DNA from: Alphaproteobacteria bacterium | GTDB lineage: Bacteria; Pseudomonadota; Alphaproteobacteria; GCA-2731375 | Direction: 5' to 3' | Length of the DNA stretch: 64,000 nt | Assembly: GCA_021776235.1 (NCBI GenBank) | Contig: JAJFGG010000142.1 | Coordinates: forward strand, 33,112 to 97,111 | The notes under the pieces: model-generated | What the model saw: the letters and a program-made list of their open reading frames with translations, nothing else | Database searches by the model: none | Told to the model about the DNA's origin: nothing | Shown here: positions 33,987-42,621 of the stretch, piece after piece | How the letters are laid out: each line of letters starts with the position of its first letter | Position numbering within the stretch: the first letter of the stretch is position 1 | Made by a program: the position numbers and the translations under genes

Positions 33987-34904
33987 CTAAAGCGGATCCG
34001 AGGTGAAGACAGTCCGCGCGTTGCCCAGATCCGTCAGGTTCGAGCGGAAGGCCGGAAAGGCGTTGTCCAGCATGGCCGATGGTGTCCAGCCTTCCGTATT
34101 GGCGATGCCCCGAATAGGCCGGGGTTGGTTCCAGATATAAACTTCGTTGCCGCGGATGGAAAAAATCTGCCCGGTCAGGTCCTTGGCGCCGTCCGCCACC
34201 AGCGCCACGCCCAGGGGCGCGATCTGATCGGGCCGCATGCGTGCCTTGGTCAATTCCATGCGCCGGGCGGTTGCTTCATCCTTGATGGGAATGGTGCCGA
34301 TCATGCGGGTCCAGGCCGAAGGCGAGAGGATATTGCTGCGCACATTCTTGCGCTCATTCTCCATGGCGATGACCCGGGACAGGCCGACAATGCCCATTTT
34401 GGCGGCGGCATAGTTGGTTTGGCCGATATTGCCGATCAGCCCGGAAGTGGAAGTGAACAGGACATAGGTGCCGTCTTCCTGATCGCGGAAATGATTTATG
34501 GTGGCGCGGGTAACGTTGAACGAACCCTTCAGATGCACATTGATCACCGCGTCCCAGTCTTCCTCGGACATTTTGTGGAACATGGTGTCGCGCAGGATGC
34601 CGGCAGGTGCGATGACGCCATGCAAGCCGCCAAAGCTGTCCATGGCCTGCTCAAACATGGCCTTGGCGCCGGACATCAGCGCAACGCTGTCGGAATTGGC
34701 TACGGCCTCGCCGCCCGCCGCCTTGATTTCGTCTGCGACTTCCTGGGCCGGGCCGCCCGCGCCGTCATCATCGCCCGAGATTGATCCGCCCAGGTCGTTG
34801 ACCACGACCCTGGCGCCTTCGCGGGCCGCCAACAGGGCATGTTCGCGGCCGATGCCGCGGCCGCCGCCGGTGATCAGAATTACCTTGCCGTCAAGCACGC
34901 CCAT
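33987..34904 (-). CDS. Short-chain dehydrogenase, MFE-2/(R)-3-hydroxyacyl-CoA dehydrogenase-like
   Basis: A 305-residue SDR. It opens with LDGKVILITGGGRGIGREHAL (GGGRGIG at 13-19) and continues with ARVVVNDLGG, where the Asp favours NAD. The catalytic Ser lies in TSTSGLIG and the YxxxK is Tyr165/Lys169 (YAAAK). The NDLGG segment and the long insertion after it (SGDDDGAGGPAQEV) are characteristic of SDRs related to the dehydrogenase domain of multifunctional enzyme 2. It is the first gene of the eleven-gene operon, paired with the MaoC hydratase. The expected reaction is (R)-3-hydroxyacyl-CoA to 3-ketoacyl-CoA. Confidence 0.9.
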   Translation of the reverse strand: MGVLDGKVILITGGGRGIGREHALLAAREGARVVVNDLGGSISGDDDGAGGPAQEVADEIKAAGGEAVANSDSVALMSGAKAMFEQAMDSFGGLHGVIAPAGILRDTMFHKMSEEDWDAVINVHLKGSFNVTRATINHFRDQEDGTYVLFTSTSGLIGNIGQTNYAAAKMGIVGLSRVIAMENERKNVRSNILSPSAWTRMIGTIPIKDEATARRMELTKARMRPDQIAPLGVALVADGAKDLTGQIFSIRGNEVYIWNQPRPIRGIANTEGWTPSAMLDNAFPAFRSNLTDLGNARTVFTSDPL

Positions 34905-34966
34905 GGTCCGCTTCCTCCCAAATTTCCGTTGGCAGGAAATCTAACGCCTGTTGGTCTGACTTGGAA

Positions 34967-35024
34967 GCCCTGCCCCCGGCAAACCTTGGCCGGCCGCGCC
35001 AGCGATTGCCGCCGGGAGCAGGGC
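34967..35024. repeat. Long GC-rich inverted repeat at an operon boundary
   Basis: GCCCTGCCCCCGGC (34967-34980) pairs with GCCGGGAGCAGGGC (35011-35024) in 13 of 14 positions across a 30-base loop that itself contains GGCCGGCC. It lies between the stop of the BMP-type binding protein gene and the start of the SDR gene, both on the minus strand. It could terminate or protect the transporter mRNA. No T tract follows, so a stability hairpin or factor-dependent end is as likely. Confidence 0.45.
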
Positions 35025-35043
35025 AGCACCCCATTTCCAACAA

Positions 35044-36141
35044 CTATTTCGGCAGTTTGCCCTGAACGCCCTCGACGTACCAGTTCATGGACAACAGCGC
35101 GCCATCGTCCAGATTTTTGCCGGCCGAGACCTTTTCCACTCCCATCTGGTCGCGGATCGGACCGGCAAAGGCATGTAGGGTGCCGGCCATAATGTCCGCC
35201 TGGGCCTTTTCAGCCATGGCGCGCACATCCGCCGGTATGGCGGTGTTATAGGGGGCCATGGCCAACATGCCCTGCTTCAGGCCGCCCCAGGTATCGCCGG
35301 ATTTCCAGGTGCCGTCCATTACCGCCTTGGCCCGGGCGACATAGTAGCCGTCCCATACATCGACGATTGCGGTGAGATGGGATCTCGGCCCGAAATGGGT
35401 CATGTCCGAGGCCTGACCCACGGCCCAAACGCCGCGTTCCTGAGCCGCCTGTACGGCCGCCGGGCTATCGGTGTGTTGCAGGATCACGTCGGCACCCTGG
35501 TCGATCAGGGCCTTGGCCGCCGCGCCTTCCTTGCCGGGATCGTACCAGGTATTGACCCAGACAACTTTTACCGTGGCCTTGGCATTGACCTGCCTGAGCG
35601 CCAGGGTGAAGGCGTTGATGCCGCGTACCACTTCGGGAATGGGGAAAGAGCCGATATAGCCGATGACATTGGATTTGGTCATCTTGCCGGCGATCAGGCC
35701 GGCGATGTGGCGGCCTTCGTAAAAGCGTGCTCCATAGGTTGCCACGTTGGCTGACTGTTTGTAGCCGGTGGCGTGTTCAAAGCGCACGTCGGGGAAACTT
35801 TTTGCCACCTTCAGGGTCGGATTCATGAATCCGAACGACGTGGTGAAGATCAATTTGTGGCCCGACGCGGCGAGCTGGCGGATGACCCGTTCCGCATCGG
35901 CGCCTTCCTTGACGCTTTCCACCAGGGTGGTCTTAACCTTGTCGCCAAAGGCCTTGTCGATGGCCTTGCGGCCCACGTCATGGCGATAGGTCCAGCCGTG
36001 GTCGCCAACCGGACCGACATAGACAAAGCCGACTTTCAGTGTCTCGGCCTGTGCCGCGCCTGGCGCGGCCAGGCTAAACCCGGCTGCGGTAATGGCAGCG
36101 CCAAAGCACAGCGCAATATGTTTGATAAGTGAAGTCTTCAC
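35044..36141 (-). CDS. BMP-family ABC transporter substrate-binding protein
   Basis: A 365-residue exported protein of the basic membrane protein (BmpA/PnrA) family of nucleoside-binding proteins. The signal peptide (IALCFGAAITAAGFSLAAPGAAQA) precedes ETLKVGFVYVGPVGDHGWTY, the diagnostic first strand and ligand loop. GHKLIFTTSFGFMNPTLKVAKSFPDVRFEHATG and DVILQHTDSPAAVQ also match. The start is GTG at 36141, preceded by AGGGAG; the longer open frame overlaps the permease gene. It is the last gene of a gpt-ATPase-permease-permease-BMP operon, so purine nucleosides or bases are the likely cargo. Confidence 0.9.
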   Translation of the reverse strand: MKTSLIKHIALCFGAAITAAGFSLAAPGAAQAETLKVGFVYVGPVGDHGWTYRHDVGRKAIDKAFGDKVKTTLVESVKEGADAERVIRQLAASGHKLIFTTSFGFMNPTLKVAKSFPDVRFEHATGYKQSANVATYGARFYEGRHIAGLIAGKMTKSNVIGYIGSFPIPEVVRGINAFTLALRQVNAKATVKVVWVNTWYDPGKEGAAAKALIDQGADVILQHTDSPAAVQAAQERGVWAVGQASDMTHFGPRSHLTAIVDVWDGYYVARAKAVMDGTWKSGDTWGGLKQGMLAMAPYNTAIPADVRAMAEKAQADIMAGTLHAFAGPIRDQMGVEKVSAGKNLDDGALLSMNWYVEGVQGKLPK

Positions 36142-36203
36142 GTTTGTTCTCCCTGTTGTCTGGAATGCATTTTCCGCTGAAATAGGTCCTACGTCGAGAG
36201 GCA

Positions 36204-37124
36204 TTAGGTCTCGGGATGAAAGATTCGCCCCAGGCTGGCTGGCGCATTCAAGCGGGCCCGGGTGCCATCGGCGGAAATCGCCACCAGCGCGGCAATGGTT
36301 GCCAGGTAGGGCAGCATGGACAGGAACTGCGCCGGAATGGCGAAGCCAAAGCCCTGAACATGCAACTGCGCCACTGTTATGCCGCCAAACAGATAGGCGC
36401 CGAGCAGCAAGCGGCCCGGCCGCCAGGTGGCGAAGACGACCAACGCCAGGGCAATCCAACCCCTGCCGGCAGTCATGTTCTCGGCCCACATGGGGGTATA
36501 GGCGAGGGACAGATAAGCCCCGCCCAGGCCCGCCATGGCGCCCCCGAACAGCAGCGCCAGATAACGCACCATGATCACCGGATGGCCCAGGGCATGGGCC
36601 GCCTGATGGTTTTCGCCAATGGATCGCAGGACCAGGCCGGCCCGGCTGCGTTCAAGAAACCAGATGGTCGCCGGGATCGACAGGATGGAAAGATAGACCA
36701 GGGCGTCATGCCCGAACAGCAAAGGTCCGACAATGGCCAGACCGCTGAGGCCGGGCAGGTCCAGTTGCGGCAGGCGATCCACCGGCATGCCGACAAACGA
36801 ACGCCCGATCAGGGCGCTGGCGCCAATGCCGAAAATTGTCAGGGCCAGGCCCGAGGCGACCTGATTGGCCAGCAGGGTCAGGGTCAGGAGGGCAAAAACC
36901 AGGGCCATGGCCGCCCCCGCGGCGGCGCCGGCCAGGATGCCAATAGTGGCGCTGCCGGTGGTCAGGGTGACGGCGAAGGCGCCGACCGCGCCCAGCACCA
37001 TCATGCCCTCGACGCCAAGGTTCAAGACGCCGGATTTTTCCACCACCAGCTCGCCCACCGCCGCAAACAGCAATGGCGTGGCGGCGCCGACCACCGTAAT
37101 CAGAACCGCGGCCAGGACTTCCAT
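36204..37124 (-). CDS. ABC transporter permease (BmpA-associated, second permease)
   Basis: A 306-residue BPD_transp_2 family permease with eight to ten membrane segments. It begins VLITVVGAATPLLFAAVGELVVEKSGVLNLGVEGMMVLGAVGAF, the typical start of the second nucleoside ABC permease. The ATG at 37124 overlaps the upstream permease stop by one base (TGATG). The open frame upstream is antisense-like and out of family. Ends with a short polar tail. It forms the membrane channel together with the next permease. Confidence 0.9.
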   Translation of the reverse strand: MEVLAAVLITVVGAATPLLFAAVGELVVEKSGVLNLGVEGMMVLGAVGAFAVTLTTGSATIGILAGAAAGAAMALVFALLTLTLLANQVASGLALTIFGIGASALIGRSFVGMPVDRLPQLDLPGLSGLAIVGPLLFGHDALVYLSILSIPATIWFLERSRAGLVLRSIGENHQAAHALGHPVIMVRYLALLFGGAMAGLGGAYLSLAYTPMWAENMTAGRGWIALALVVFATWRPGRLLLGAYLFGGITVAQLHVQGFGFAIPAQFLSMLPYLATIAALVAISADGTRARLNAPASLGRIFHPET

Positions 37125-38251
37125 CAGCCGGCCTCCTGAGGCAATGCCGCACGGTCCCAACGGATGCGGTAACGGACCAGCACATCCGAGGCCAACAGAA
37201 AAAACAACAGCATGCCCTGAAAGACGCCGGAGACGGCCAGCGGCAGGCCCAATTGGATCTGCACCGTTTCCCCGCCCAGGTACGACAAGGCAATGAAAAG
37301 GCCCGCGACCAGAATGCCCAGGGGATGCAGGCGGCCCAGAAAGGCCACGATAATGGCGGTGAAACCATAGCCCGGCGAGATTGTGGGCTGCAGTTGGCCA
37401 ATCGGGCCGGCAACCTCGAACAGGCCCGCCAGACCGGACAGCGCGCCACCGGTCAACAATGTAACCCAGATCAAGCGCTTTACGGAGAAGCCGGCCAGGC
37501 CGGCAGCCGCCGGGGTCAGGCCCACCACCTTGATCTGAAAACCGATGAACATCCGCGCCATTACCCACCAGGCGCCCAAGGCCAGGAACAGAGTAATCGG
37601 CGCGCCCAGATGCAGACGTGTGCCCGTACTCAAAAGCGGCAAAAGAGCACTATCGGCAAACATCCGTGATTGCGGAAAGGAATAGCCGTCCGGATCCTTC
37701 CACGGCCCATGCACCAGATAGCTCAACAACAGGATCGCCACATAGGTCAGCATCAGGGAAGTGAGAATTTCGTTGGCATTGAAGCGAGTCTTCAGAAAGG
37801 CGGGTATGGCGGCCCAGGCGGCCCCTCCCAGCAAGCCGGCCAGTATCATGGCCGGCAGCACCCAGGCAGCGGCATCGTCGCCGGCCCACAAGGCAACGCC
37901 GCCGCCGGCAATGGCGCCCAGGGTCAATTGTCCCTCGGCCCCGATATTCCACACATTGGCCCGAAACCCGAACGACAACCCGATGGCGCACAGGACCAGG
38001 GGCGTTGCTTTTACGGTCAATTCCGCCAGGCCATAGACGCTGGAAATGGGTTGGATGAAAAAGGCGGACAAGACCGCCGGCGGATGATGCCCCAGGGCGG
38101 CGAACAGTATGGAGCCGCAGGCCATGGTCAGGATCACCGCCAGCACCGGTGTTAGGTACACCATTGTTCTGGAGGTTCCGATCCGGGCTTCAAGTCTGGG
38201 CCGCACGCCGCTCTCCACCCGCATCATTAACATCGCCTTCAGAGCGGCCAT
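37124..38251 (-). CDS. ABC transporter permease (BmpA-associated, first permease)
   Basis: Up to 375 residues, a BPD_transp_2 family permease. A basic N-terminal tail is followed by YLTPVLAVILTMACGSILFAALG, and the family-typical ATPLVLCAIGLSFGFRANVWNIGAEGQLTLGAIAGG marks the loop that contacts the ATPase. The coordinates use the longest frame, which overlaps the ATPase gene by 62 bases. ATGs at 38233, 38227 or 38224 would shorten the overlap, and an AAGG precedes the last two. Co-transcribed with the second permease and the BMP binding protein. Confidence 0.87.
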   Translation of the reverse strand: MAALKAMLMMRVESGVRPRLEARIGTSRTMVYLTPVLAVILTMACGSILFAALGHHPPAVLSAFFIQPISSVYGLAELTVKATPLVLCAIGLSFGFRANVWNIGAEGQLTLGAIAGGGVALWAGDDAAAWVLPAMILAGLLGGAAWAAIPAFLKTRFNANEILTSLMLTYVAILLLSYLVHGPWKDPDGYSFPQSRMFADSALLPLLSTGTRLHLGAPITLFLALGAWWVMARMFIGFQIKVVGLTPAAAGLAGFSVKRLIWVTLLTGGALSGLAGLFEVAGPIGQLQPTISPGYGFTAIIVAFLGRLHPLGILVAGLFIALSYLGGETVQIQLGLPLAVSGVFQGMLLFFLLASDVLVRYRIRWDRAALPQEAG

Positions 38252-39776
38252 GACCGCCCATTAACAGACCGATCCGTCCAATATCCGCCTCTGCCGTCAG
38301 CATGCATTCCGACAGCCGGCCGTCGGACAGGACCGCGATGCGGTCGCTGATCTGCAGCAATTCATCCAGATCCTGGCTGACGATCAAAATGGCGGTGCCC
38401 TGGCCCGCCAGGTCCAGCAGCGCGGTATGGATGGCCGCGGCCGCGCCCGCGTCGACGCCCCAGGTTGGGTGGGCCACCACCAGCACTTTTGGTTTTTGCA
38501 ACAATTCCCGGCCGATAATGAATTTTTGCAGATTGCCACCGGACAGACTGCCCGCATGGCTGCCAACGCCGCCCGAAACCACTTGAAATGACTGTACGAT
38601 CCGTTGCGCGTAATCCCTGGTTCGGGAAAACATGATGCTGCCACGCGACAACAGGTCCTGGCGCTCATAGCCGGTCAACAGGGCATTGTCCGCCAGGGAC
38701 ATCTCCGGTACCGCACCATGGCCCAGGCGTTCCTCGGGTACGAATGCCAGACCCAGGCGGCGGCGCCGGCGGGGGCCAAGATCGCCGGCGTCCTGGCCTT
38801 CGATGCGAATATCCCCGGCGCTGGCACAAAGCTGTTCGCCGCTCAAGGCCGCCAGCAGGGTATTCTGGCCATTGCCGGCGACGCCCGCGATGGCCAGGAT
38901 TTCGCCGGCGGCCACCTCGAACTCGATATGGGTAATCGGCGTCCCATGCATGGCCGCCGCCGCCATGCTCAGTCCCCGGACCTGCAGCCGTGCCGCGCCC
39001 CGGGTTCCGCCGGCCGTTTTGCTGGCCCGGCTGAAGTCCTCGCCGATCATCAGGCGGGCCAGATCGTGCGCAGTCTCGTGACGGGGATCGCAGGTGGCGA
39101 CAATCCGGCCGGCCCGCATCACGGTTGCCCGATCGCACAAGGTGCGAATTTCCTGCAGCTTGTGGCTGATATAGAGAATGGTGCAGCCTTCGTCGGCCAG
39201 TTGCCGCAGCGTCTTGAACAAACTCTCGGCCTCGCCAGGGGTCAGCACCGACGTCGGCTCGTCCATAATCAACAGGCGCGGGTTTTGCATCAGGCAACGG
39301 ACGATCTCCACCCGTTGCCGCTCGCCCACCGAAAGGTCATGCACCACTCTTTCCGGCTCCAGCGTCAGGCCATAGCGGCGGCCGACCTCGCCGACCTGGG
39401 CTGCCAGCCGATCCAAGTCGGGGCCATGATCCAGGCCCAGGGCGATATTCTCGGCAACGGTCATGGATTCAAAAAGCGAGAAATGTTGAAACACCATGGC
39501 GATGCCCATGCGCCGGGCCTGGGACGGCGAAGCTATGGATACCGGTTGGCCATCCCAATGAATTTCGCCGCTGTCGGCCCGCAGGACACCGTAAATGATC
39601 TTGACCAGGGTGCTTTTGCCGGCGCCATTTTCGCCCAGCAAGGCATGAATTTCACCTGGGGCCAGGGCCAGATCGACCTGGTCGTTGGCCAGGCAGCCGG
39701 GAAACTGCTTGCTAATACCGCTTAGTTGCAGGCGAGCGGGCCTATCCTGTTCGGCCATGCCATCCTGTTCGGCCAT
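38190..39776 (-). CDS. ABC transporter ATPase, duplicated (sugar/nucleoside type)
   Basis: A 528-residue protein with two ABC domains in one chain. The first has Walker A GENGAGKST, signature LSVGERQRVEIV and Walker B LLIMDEPTSVL. The second has the degenerate GVAGNGQNT loop, LSGGNLQKFIIGRE and VVAHPTWGVD, as usual in the MglA/NupA-type ATPases where only one site is fully active. The start region carries an 18-base tandem duplication (MAEQDG-MAEQD), giving two in-frame ATGs at 39776 and 39758 and a GTG at 39788. It energises the two permeases below and lies 49 nt after gpt. Confidence 0.9.
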   Translation of the reverse strand: MAEQDGMAEQDRPARLQLSGISKQFPGCLANDQVDLALAPGEIHALLGENGAGKSTLVKIIYGVLRADSGEIHWDGQPVSIASPSQARRMGIAMVFQHFSLFESMTVAENIALGLDHGPDLDRLAAQVGEVGRRYGLTLEPERVVHDLSVGERQRVEIVRCLMQNPRLLIMDEPTSVLTPGEAESLFKTLRQLADEGCTILYISHKLQEIRTLCDRATVMRAGRIVATCDPRHETAHDLARLMIGEDFSRASKTAGGTRGAARLQVRGLSMAAAAMHGTPITHIEFEVAAGEILAIAGVAGNGQNTLLAALSGEQLCASAGDIRIEGQDAGDLGPRRRRRLGLAFVPEERLGHGAVPEMSLADNALLTGYERQDLLSRGSIMFSRTRDYAQRIVQSFQVVSGGVGSHAGSLSGGNLQKFIIGRELLQKPKVLVVAHPTWGVDAGAAAAIHTALLDLAGQGTAILIVSQDLDELLQISDRIAVLSDGRLSECMLTAEADIGRIGLLMGGHGRSEGDVNDAGGERRAAQT

Positions 39777-39837
39777 GATCGTGTCCACCCCTTATCCCGT
39801 CGATGTATTGGTACCGGGTACCGACACGATTGCAAGG

Positions 39838-40320
39838 CTATGCAGATCCATCGCCGCGGACAATGGGTTGGACAAACTGCAATTCCGTATCCCAGGGCAG
39901 AAAGATCCAGGTGTCCTGACTGACCTCGGTGACAAATGTATCGACCAGGTCACGGCCGGCCGGCTTGGCATAGACGGTGGCGTAATGGGCCAGGGGCAGC
40001 ATGGCGCGCACCACCCTGGCGGTGGCGCCGGTGTCGACCAGATCGTCAATGATCAGGACATCTGCACCATCAACCTCGACCGCCTTCAGGACCTCCGGTT
40101 TGGCCCGGTCCTGGTGATCATAGGTGCTTATGCAGATGGTATCGATCAGCCGGACCTCCAGCTCGCGGGCCACGATGCAGGCCGGCACCATGCCGCCGCG
40201 GGTGATCGAGATGATCCGGCGCCAGGGGCCGTTTTCCGCCAAGCGCCAGGCCAGGGCCTTGCTGTCCCGGTGCATTTGGTCCCACGACACGGGAAACCCC
40301 TTGCTATAGCTGTCTTCCAT
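39838..40320 (-). CDS. gpt: Xanthine(-guanine) phosphoribosyltransferase
   Basis: A 160-residue type I phosphoribosyltransferase. It starts [21 protein letters not shown], as in E. coli Gpt, with the [25 protein letters not shown] block and the PRPP-binding loop [14 protein letters not shown] near residues 88-101. It converts xanthine or guanine plus PRPP to XMP or GMP at the inner membrane. A GGAGG ribosome site is 9 nt before the ATG. It is the first gene of the transporter operon: import by BMP/ABC and trapping by Gpt would form a purine uptake and salvage unit. Confidence 0.92.
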   Translation of the reverse strand: MEDSYSKGFPVSWDQMHRDSKALAWRLAENGPWRRIISITRGGMVPACIVARELEVRLIDTICISTYDHQDRAKPEVLKAVEVDGADVLIIDDLVDTGATARVVRAMLPLAHYATVYAKPAGRDLVDTFVTEVSQDTWIFLPWDTELQFVQPIVRGDGSA

Positions 40321-40390
40321 CGAGGGGCGCCTCCATGCAGCTTTATTATGGTTCCGGAACTGGCGCCGGCCCGCTATGGTTGTCCGGACC

Positions 40391-41569
40391 CTACCGGTTC
40401 AGGCTGCGCATGCTCCGGTCCAGTCCATCCAGGGTCAGACCGTACATGCGGTGTCCCATGACCTGTTGCAGCATTTGCAGGGACGGGGTGTATTCCCAAT
40501 GCCGTTCCGGGACCGGATTGATCCAACAGGCATGTTTGAAATGACCCAGCATGCGTTCCATCCAGACTTGGCCCGCTTCTTCGTTCCAATGTTCCACGCT
40601 GCCGCCCGGGTAGACGATTTCATAGGGGCTCATGGTGGCGTCGCCGACGAAAATCAGTTTCCAGTCAGGACCATAGGTGTTGATCAACTGCCAGGTTGGG
40701 ATGTGTTCCGTATGGCGCCGGCGATTGTCCTTCCAGACCTTCTCGTACATGCAGTTGTGGAAATAGTAGGATTCCAGATGCTTGAACTCGGTCCGCGTGG
40801 CAGAGAACAATTCTTCCATGGTGCGGATATGGTCGTCCATGGAACCGCCAACATCCAGCAACAATAGCACCTTGACCGTGTTCCGCCGCTCCGGCCGCAT
40901 GCGGATATCGATCCAGCCGCCGTTTTTGGCGGTGTATTTGATGGTGCCGTCCATGTCCAATTCATCGGGCGCACCCTGGCGGGCGAATTGGCGCAGGCGC
41001 CGCAGGGCGATCTTGATGTTGCGGGTGCCAAGGACGACGCTGTCATCAAAGTTGCGGTATTCCCGCTTGTCCCAGACCTTGACGGCGCGGCGGTGGCGGG
41101 ATTTCTCCTGGCCGATGCGCACGCCTTCCGGATTGTAGCCGTGGGCGCCGAAGGGCGAGGTGCCGCCGGTGCCGATCCATTTGCTGCCGCCCTGGTGGCG
41201 TTTTTCCTGTTCTTCGAGGCGCTTTTTCAACTCCTCCATGATCTTTTCCCAGCCGCCCAGGGCTTCGATCTTGGCCTTTTCCTCTTCGCTAAGGTGCAAT
41301 TCCGTCAGCTTGCGTAGCCACTCTTCCGGGATTTCCTCCGTTTCCGGATTATCGGGTGGCTCCAACCCCTTGAAGACCGAGCCAAAGACCCGGTCGAATT
41401 TGTCAAGATTGCGTTCGTCCTTCACCAGACAGGAACGGGAGAGATAGTAGAAATTCTCGACATTGTATTCGGCCACATTGTGAGACATGGCCTCCAGAAG
41501 GGTAAGGTATTCCTTCAGGCTGACCGGAACTTTGGCCGACTTCAGTTCGAAAAACAGGTTGAAGAACAT
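40391..41569 (-). CDS. CoxE-like VWA-domain protein
   Basis: A 392-residue protein. The N-terminal part ([23 protein letters not shown]) and a charged, Glu/Lys-rich linker of about 100 residues precede a VWA domain with a MIDAS site in [14 protein letters not shown], and the late [12 protein letters not shown] segment. This is the CoxE/DUF58-like VWA partner of MoxR ATPases. MIDAS reads DxGxS where many VWA domains have DxSxS, a variant common in this subfamily. It lies 34 nt downstream of the moxR gene. Such pairs act as chaperones that insert metals or remodel enzymes. The client is not in view and no CO dehydrogenase genes are nearby. Confidence 0.88.
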   Translation of the reverse strand: MFFNLFFELKSAKVPVSLKEYLTLLEAMSHNVAEYNVENFYYLSRSCLVKDERNLDKFDRVFGSVFKGLEPPDNPETEEIPEEWLRKLTELHLSEEEKAKIEALGGWEKIMEELKKRLEEQEKRHQGGSKWIGTGGTSPFGAHGYNPEGVRIGQEKSRHRRAVKVWDKREYRNFDDSVVLGTRNIKIALRRLRQFARQGAPDELDMDGTIKYTAKNGGWIDIRMRPERRNTVKVLLLLDVGGSMDDHIRTMEELFSATRTEFKHLESYYFHNCMYEKVWKDNRRRHTEHIPTWQLINTYGPDWKLIFVGDATMSPYEIVYPGGSVEHWNEEAGQVWMERMLGHFKHACWINPVPERHWEYTPSLQMLQQVMGHRMYGLTLDGLDRSMRSLNR

Positions 41570-41603
41570 AGGCTCTATCCTGGTTCTTTATGGGGCAATC
41601 CGT

Positions 41604-42452
41604 TCAATTTCCCTGCTCGCGGCGGGCCAGAAACGCCAGCCGTTCGAACAGATGCACATCCTGTTCATTCTTCAACAGGGCGCCGTGCAGGGGCGGTATC
41701 AGTTTCTTTGGATCCTTGTTGCGCAATACCTCCGGTGAAATATCATCGGACATCAACAGTTTCAGCCAATCCAGCAATTCCGAGGTCGAGGGTTTTTTCT
41801 TCAATCCCGGCACGTCGCGCACTTCATAGAAGACATTCAGCGCTTCGCGCACCAGGGTCTTCTGAATATCGGGATAATGCACGTCAATAATTTCCTGCAT
41901 GGTATCGCGCTCGGGAAAACGGATGTAATGGAAGAAACAACGGCGCAGGAAGGCGTCCGGCAATTCCTTTTCGTTATTCGAGGTGATCATGACGATGGGC
42001 CGGTTGACCGCCGTAATGGTTTCCTGGGTCTCGTAGACAAAGAACTGCATGCGATCCAGTTCCAGCAGCAAATCGTTGGGAAATTCGATGTCCGCCTTGT
42101 CCACCTCGTCGATTAACAGTACCGGTGACTGATCCGCCGTAAAGGCATCCCACAGCTTGCCGCGCACGATATAGTTGGAAATATCCTTGACCTTTTCGTC
42201 GCCCAACTGGGAATCCCGCAGGCGGGAGACCGCATCATATTCGTACAGGCCCTGGGCTGCCTTGGTGGTGGACTTGACGTGCCATTCGATCAACGGCCGG
42301 TCCAGCGCCTTGGCGACCTCATGGGCCAGAACCGTCTTGCCCGTGCCCGGTTCCCCCTTTACCAAAAGAGGCCGTTGCAGGGTAATGGCCGCGTTGACCG
42401 CGATCATCAGGTCGTCCGTCGCTACATAAGAGTCCGTGCCGGTAAATTTCAT
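41604..42452 (-). CDS. MoxR-family AAA+ ATPase (CoxD-like)
   Basis: A 282-residue AAA+ ATPase. Walker A GEPGTGKT is at residues 33-40, the Walker B is VLLIDEVDKAD, sensor 1 is in VMITSNNEKELPDAFLRRCFFHYIRFP (arginine finger RRCFF), and a C-terminal helical lid ends PPLHGALLKNEQDVHLFERLAFLARR. Length and motifs place it in the MoxR/CoxD branch. It is the upstream partner of the CoxE-like VWA gene, and the two proteins are expected to act together. The gene is divergent from an alpha/beta hydrolase across 169 bases. Confidence 0.92.
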   Translation of the reverse strand: MKFTGTDSYVATDDLMIAVNAAITLQRPLLVKGEPGTGKTVLAHEVAKALDRPLIEWHVKSTTKAAQGLYEYDAVSRLRDSQLGDEKVKDISNYIVRGKLWDAFTADQSPVLLIDEVDKADIEFPNDLLLELDRMQFFVYETQETITAVNRPIVMITSNNEKELPDAFLRRCFFHYIRFPERDTMQEIIDVHYPDIQKTLVREALNVFYEVRDVPGLKKKPSTSELLDWLKLLMSDDISPEVLRNKDPKKLIPPLHGALLKNEQDVHLFERLAFLARREQGN

Positions 42453-42558
42453 CGTTTGCTACGCCATATTTCGTGGGAGTTGTGGGAGAAGATTTGGCGC
42501 CAATTTAGGGCCCCGGCGCGGATAACTCAAGTGGTAGCCGTCCGAGCCTAAAATCTGG

Positions 42559-42600
42559 CTGACAGCGCTCTGTGAATAACTATTATTCCGCCTTCGGCGG
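42559..42600 (+). promoter_or_regulatory. Sigma70-like promoter with a palindrome at the start site
   Basis: CTGACA (42559-42564), a 16-base spacer and TATTAT (42581-42586) form a good match to the housekeeping consensus, in front of the rightward alpha/beta-hydrolase gene. The palindrome CCGCC-TTC-GGCGG (42588-42600) covers the predicted transcription start, where a repressor could act. The ATG follows 22 bases after the palindrome. Confidence 0.45.
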
Positions 42601-42621
42601 GAGCCCGGGGAGTTGGAGTTG

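Noticed and set aside
36142..36489. Upstream extension of the BMP binding-protein gene
   Set aside because: It overlaps the permease gene on the same strand and lacks a signal peptide. The GTG start at 36141 has a ribosome site and begins the signal sequence.
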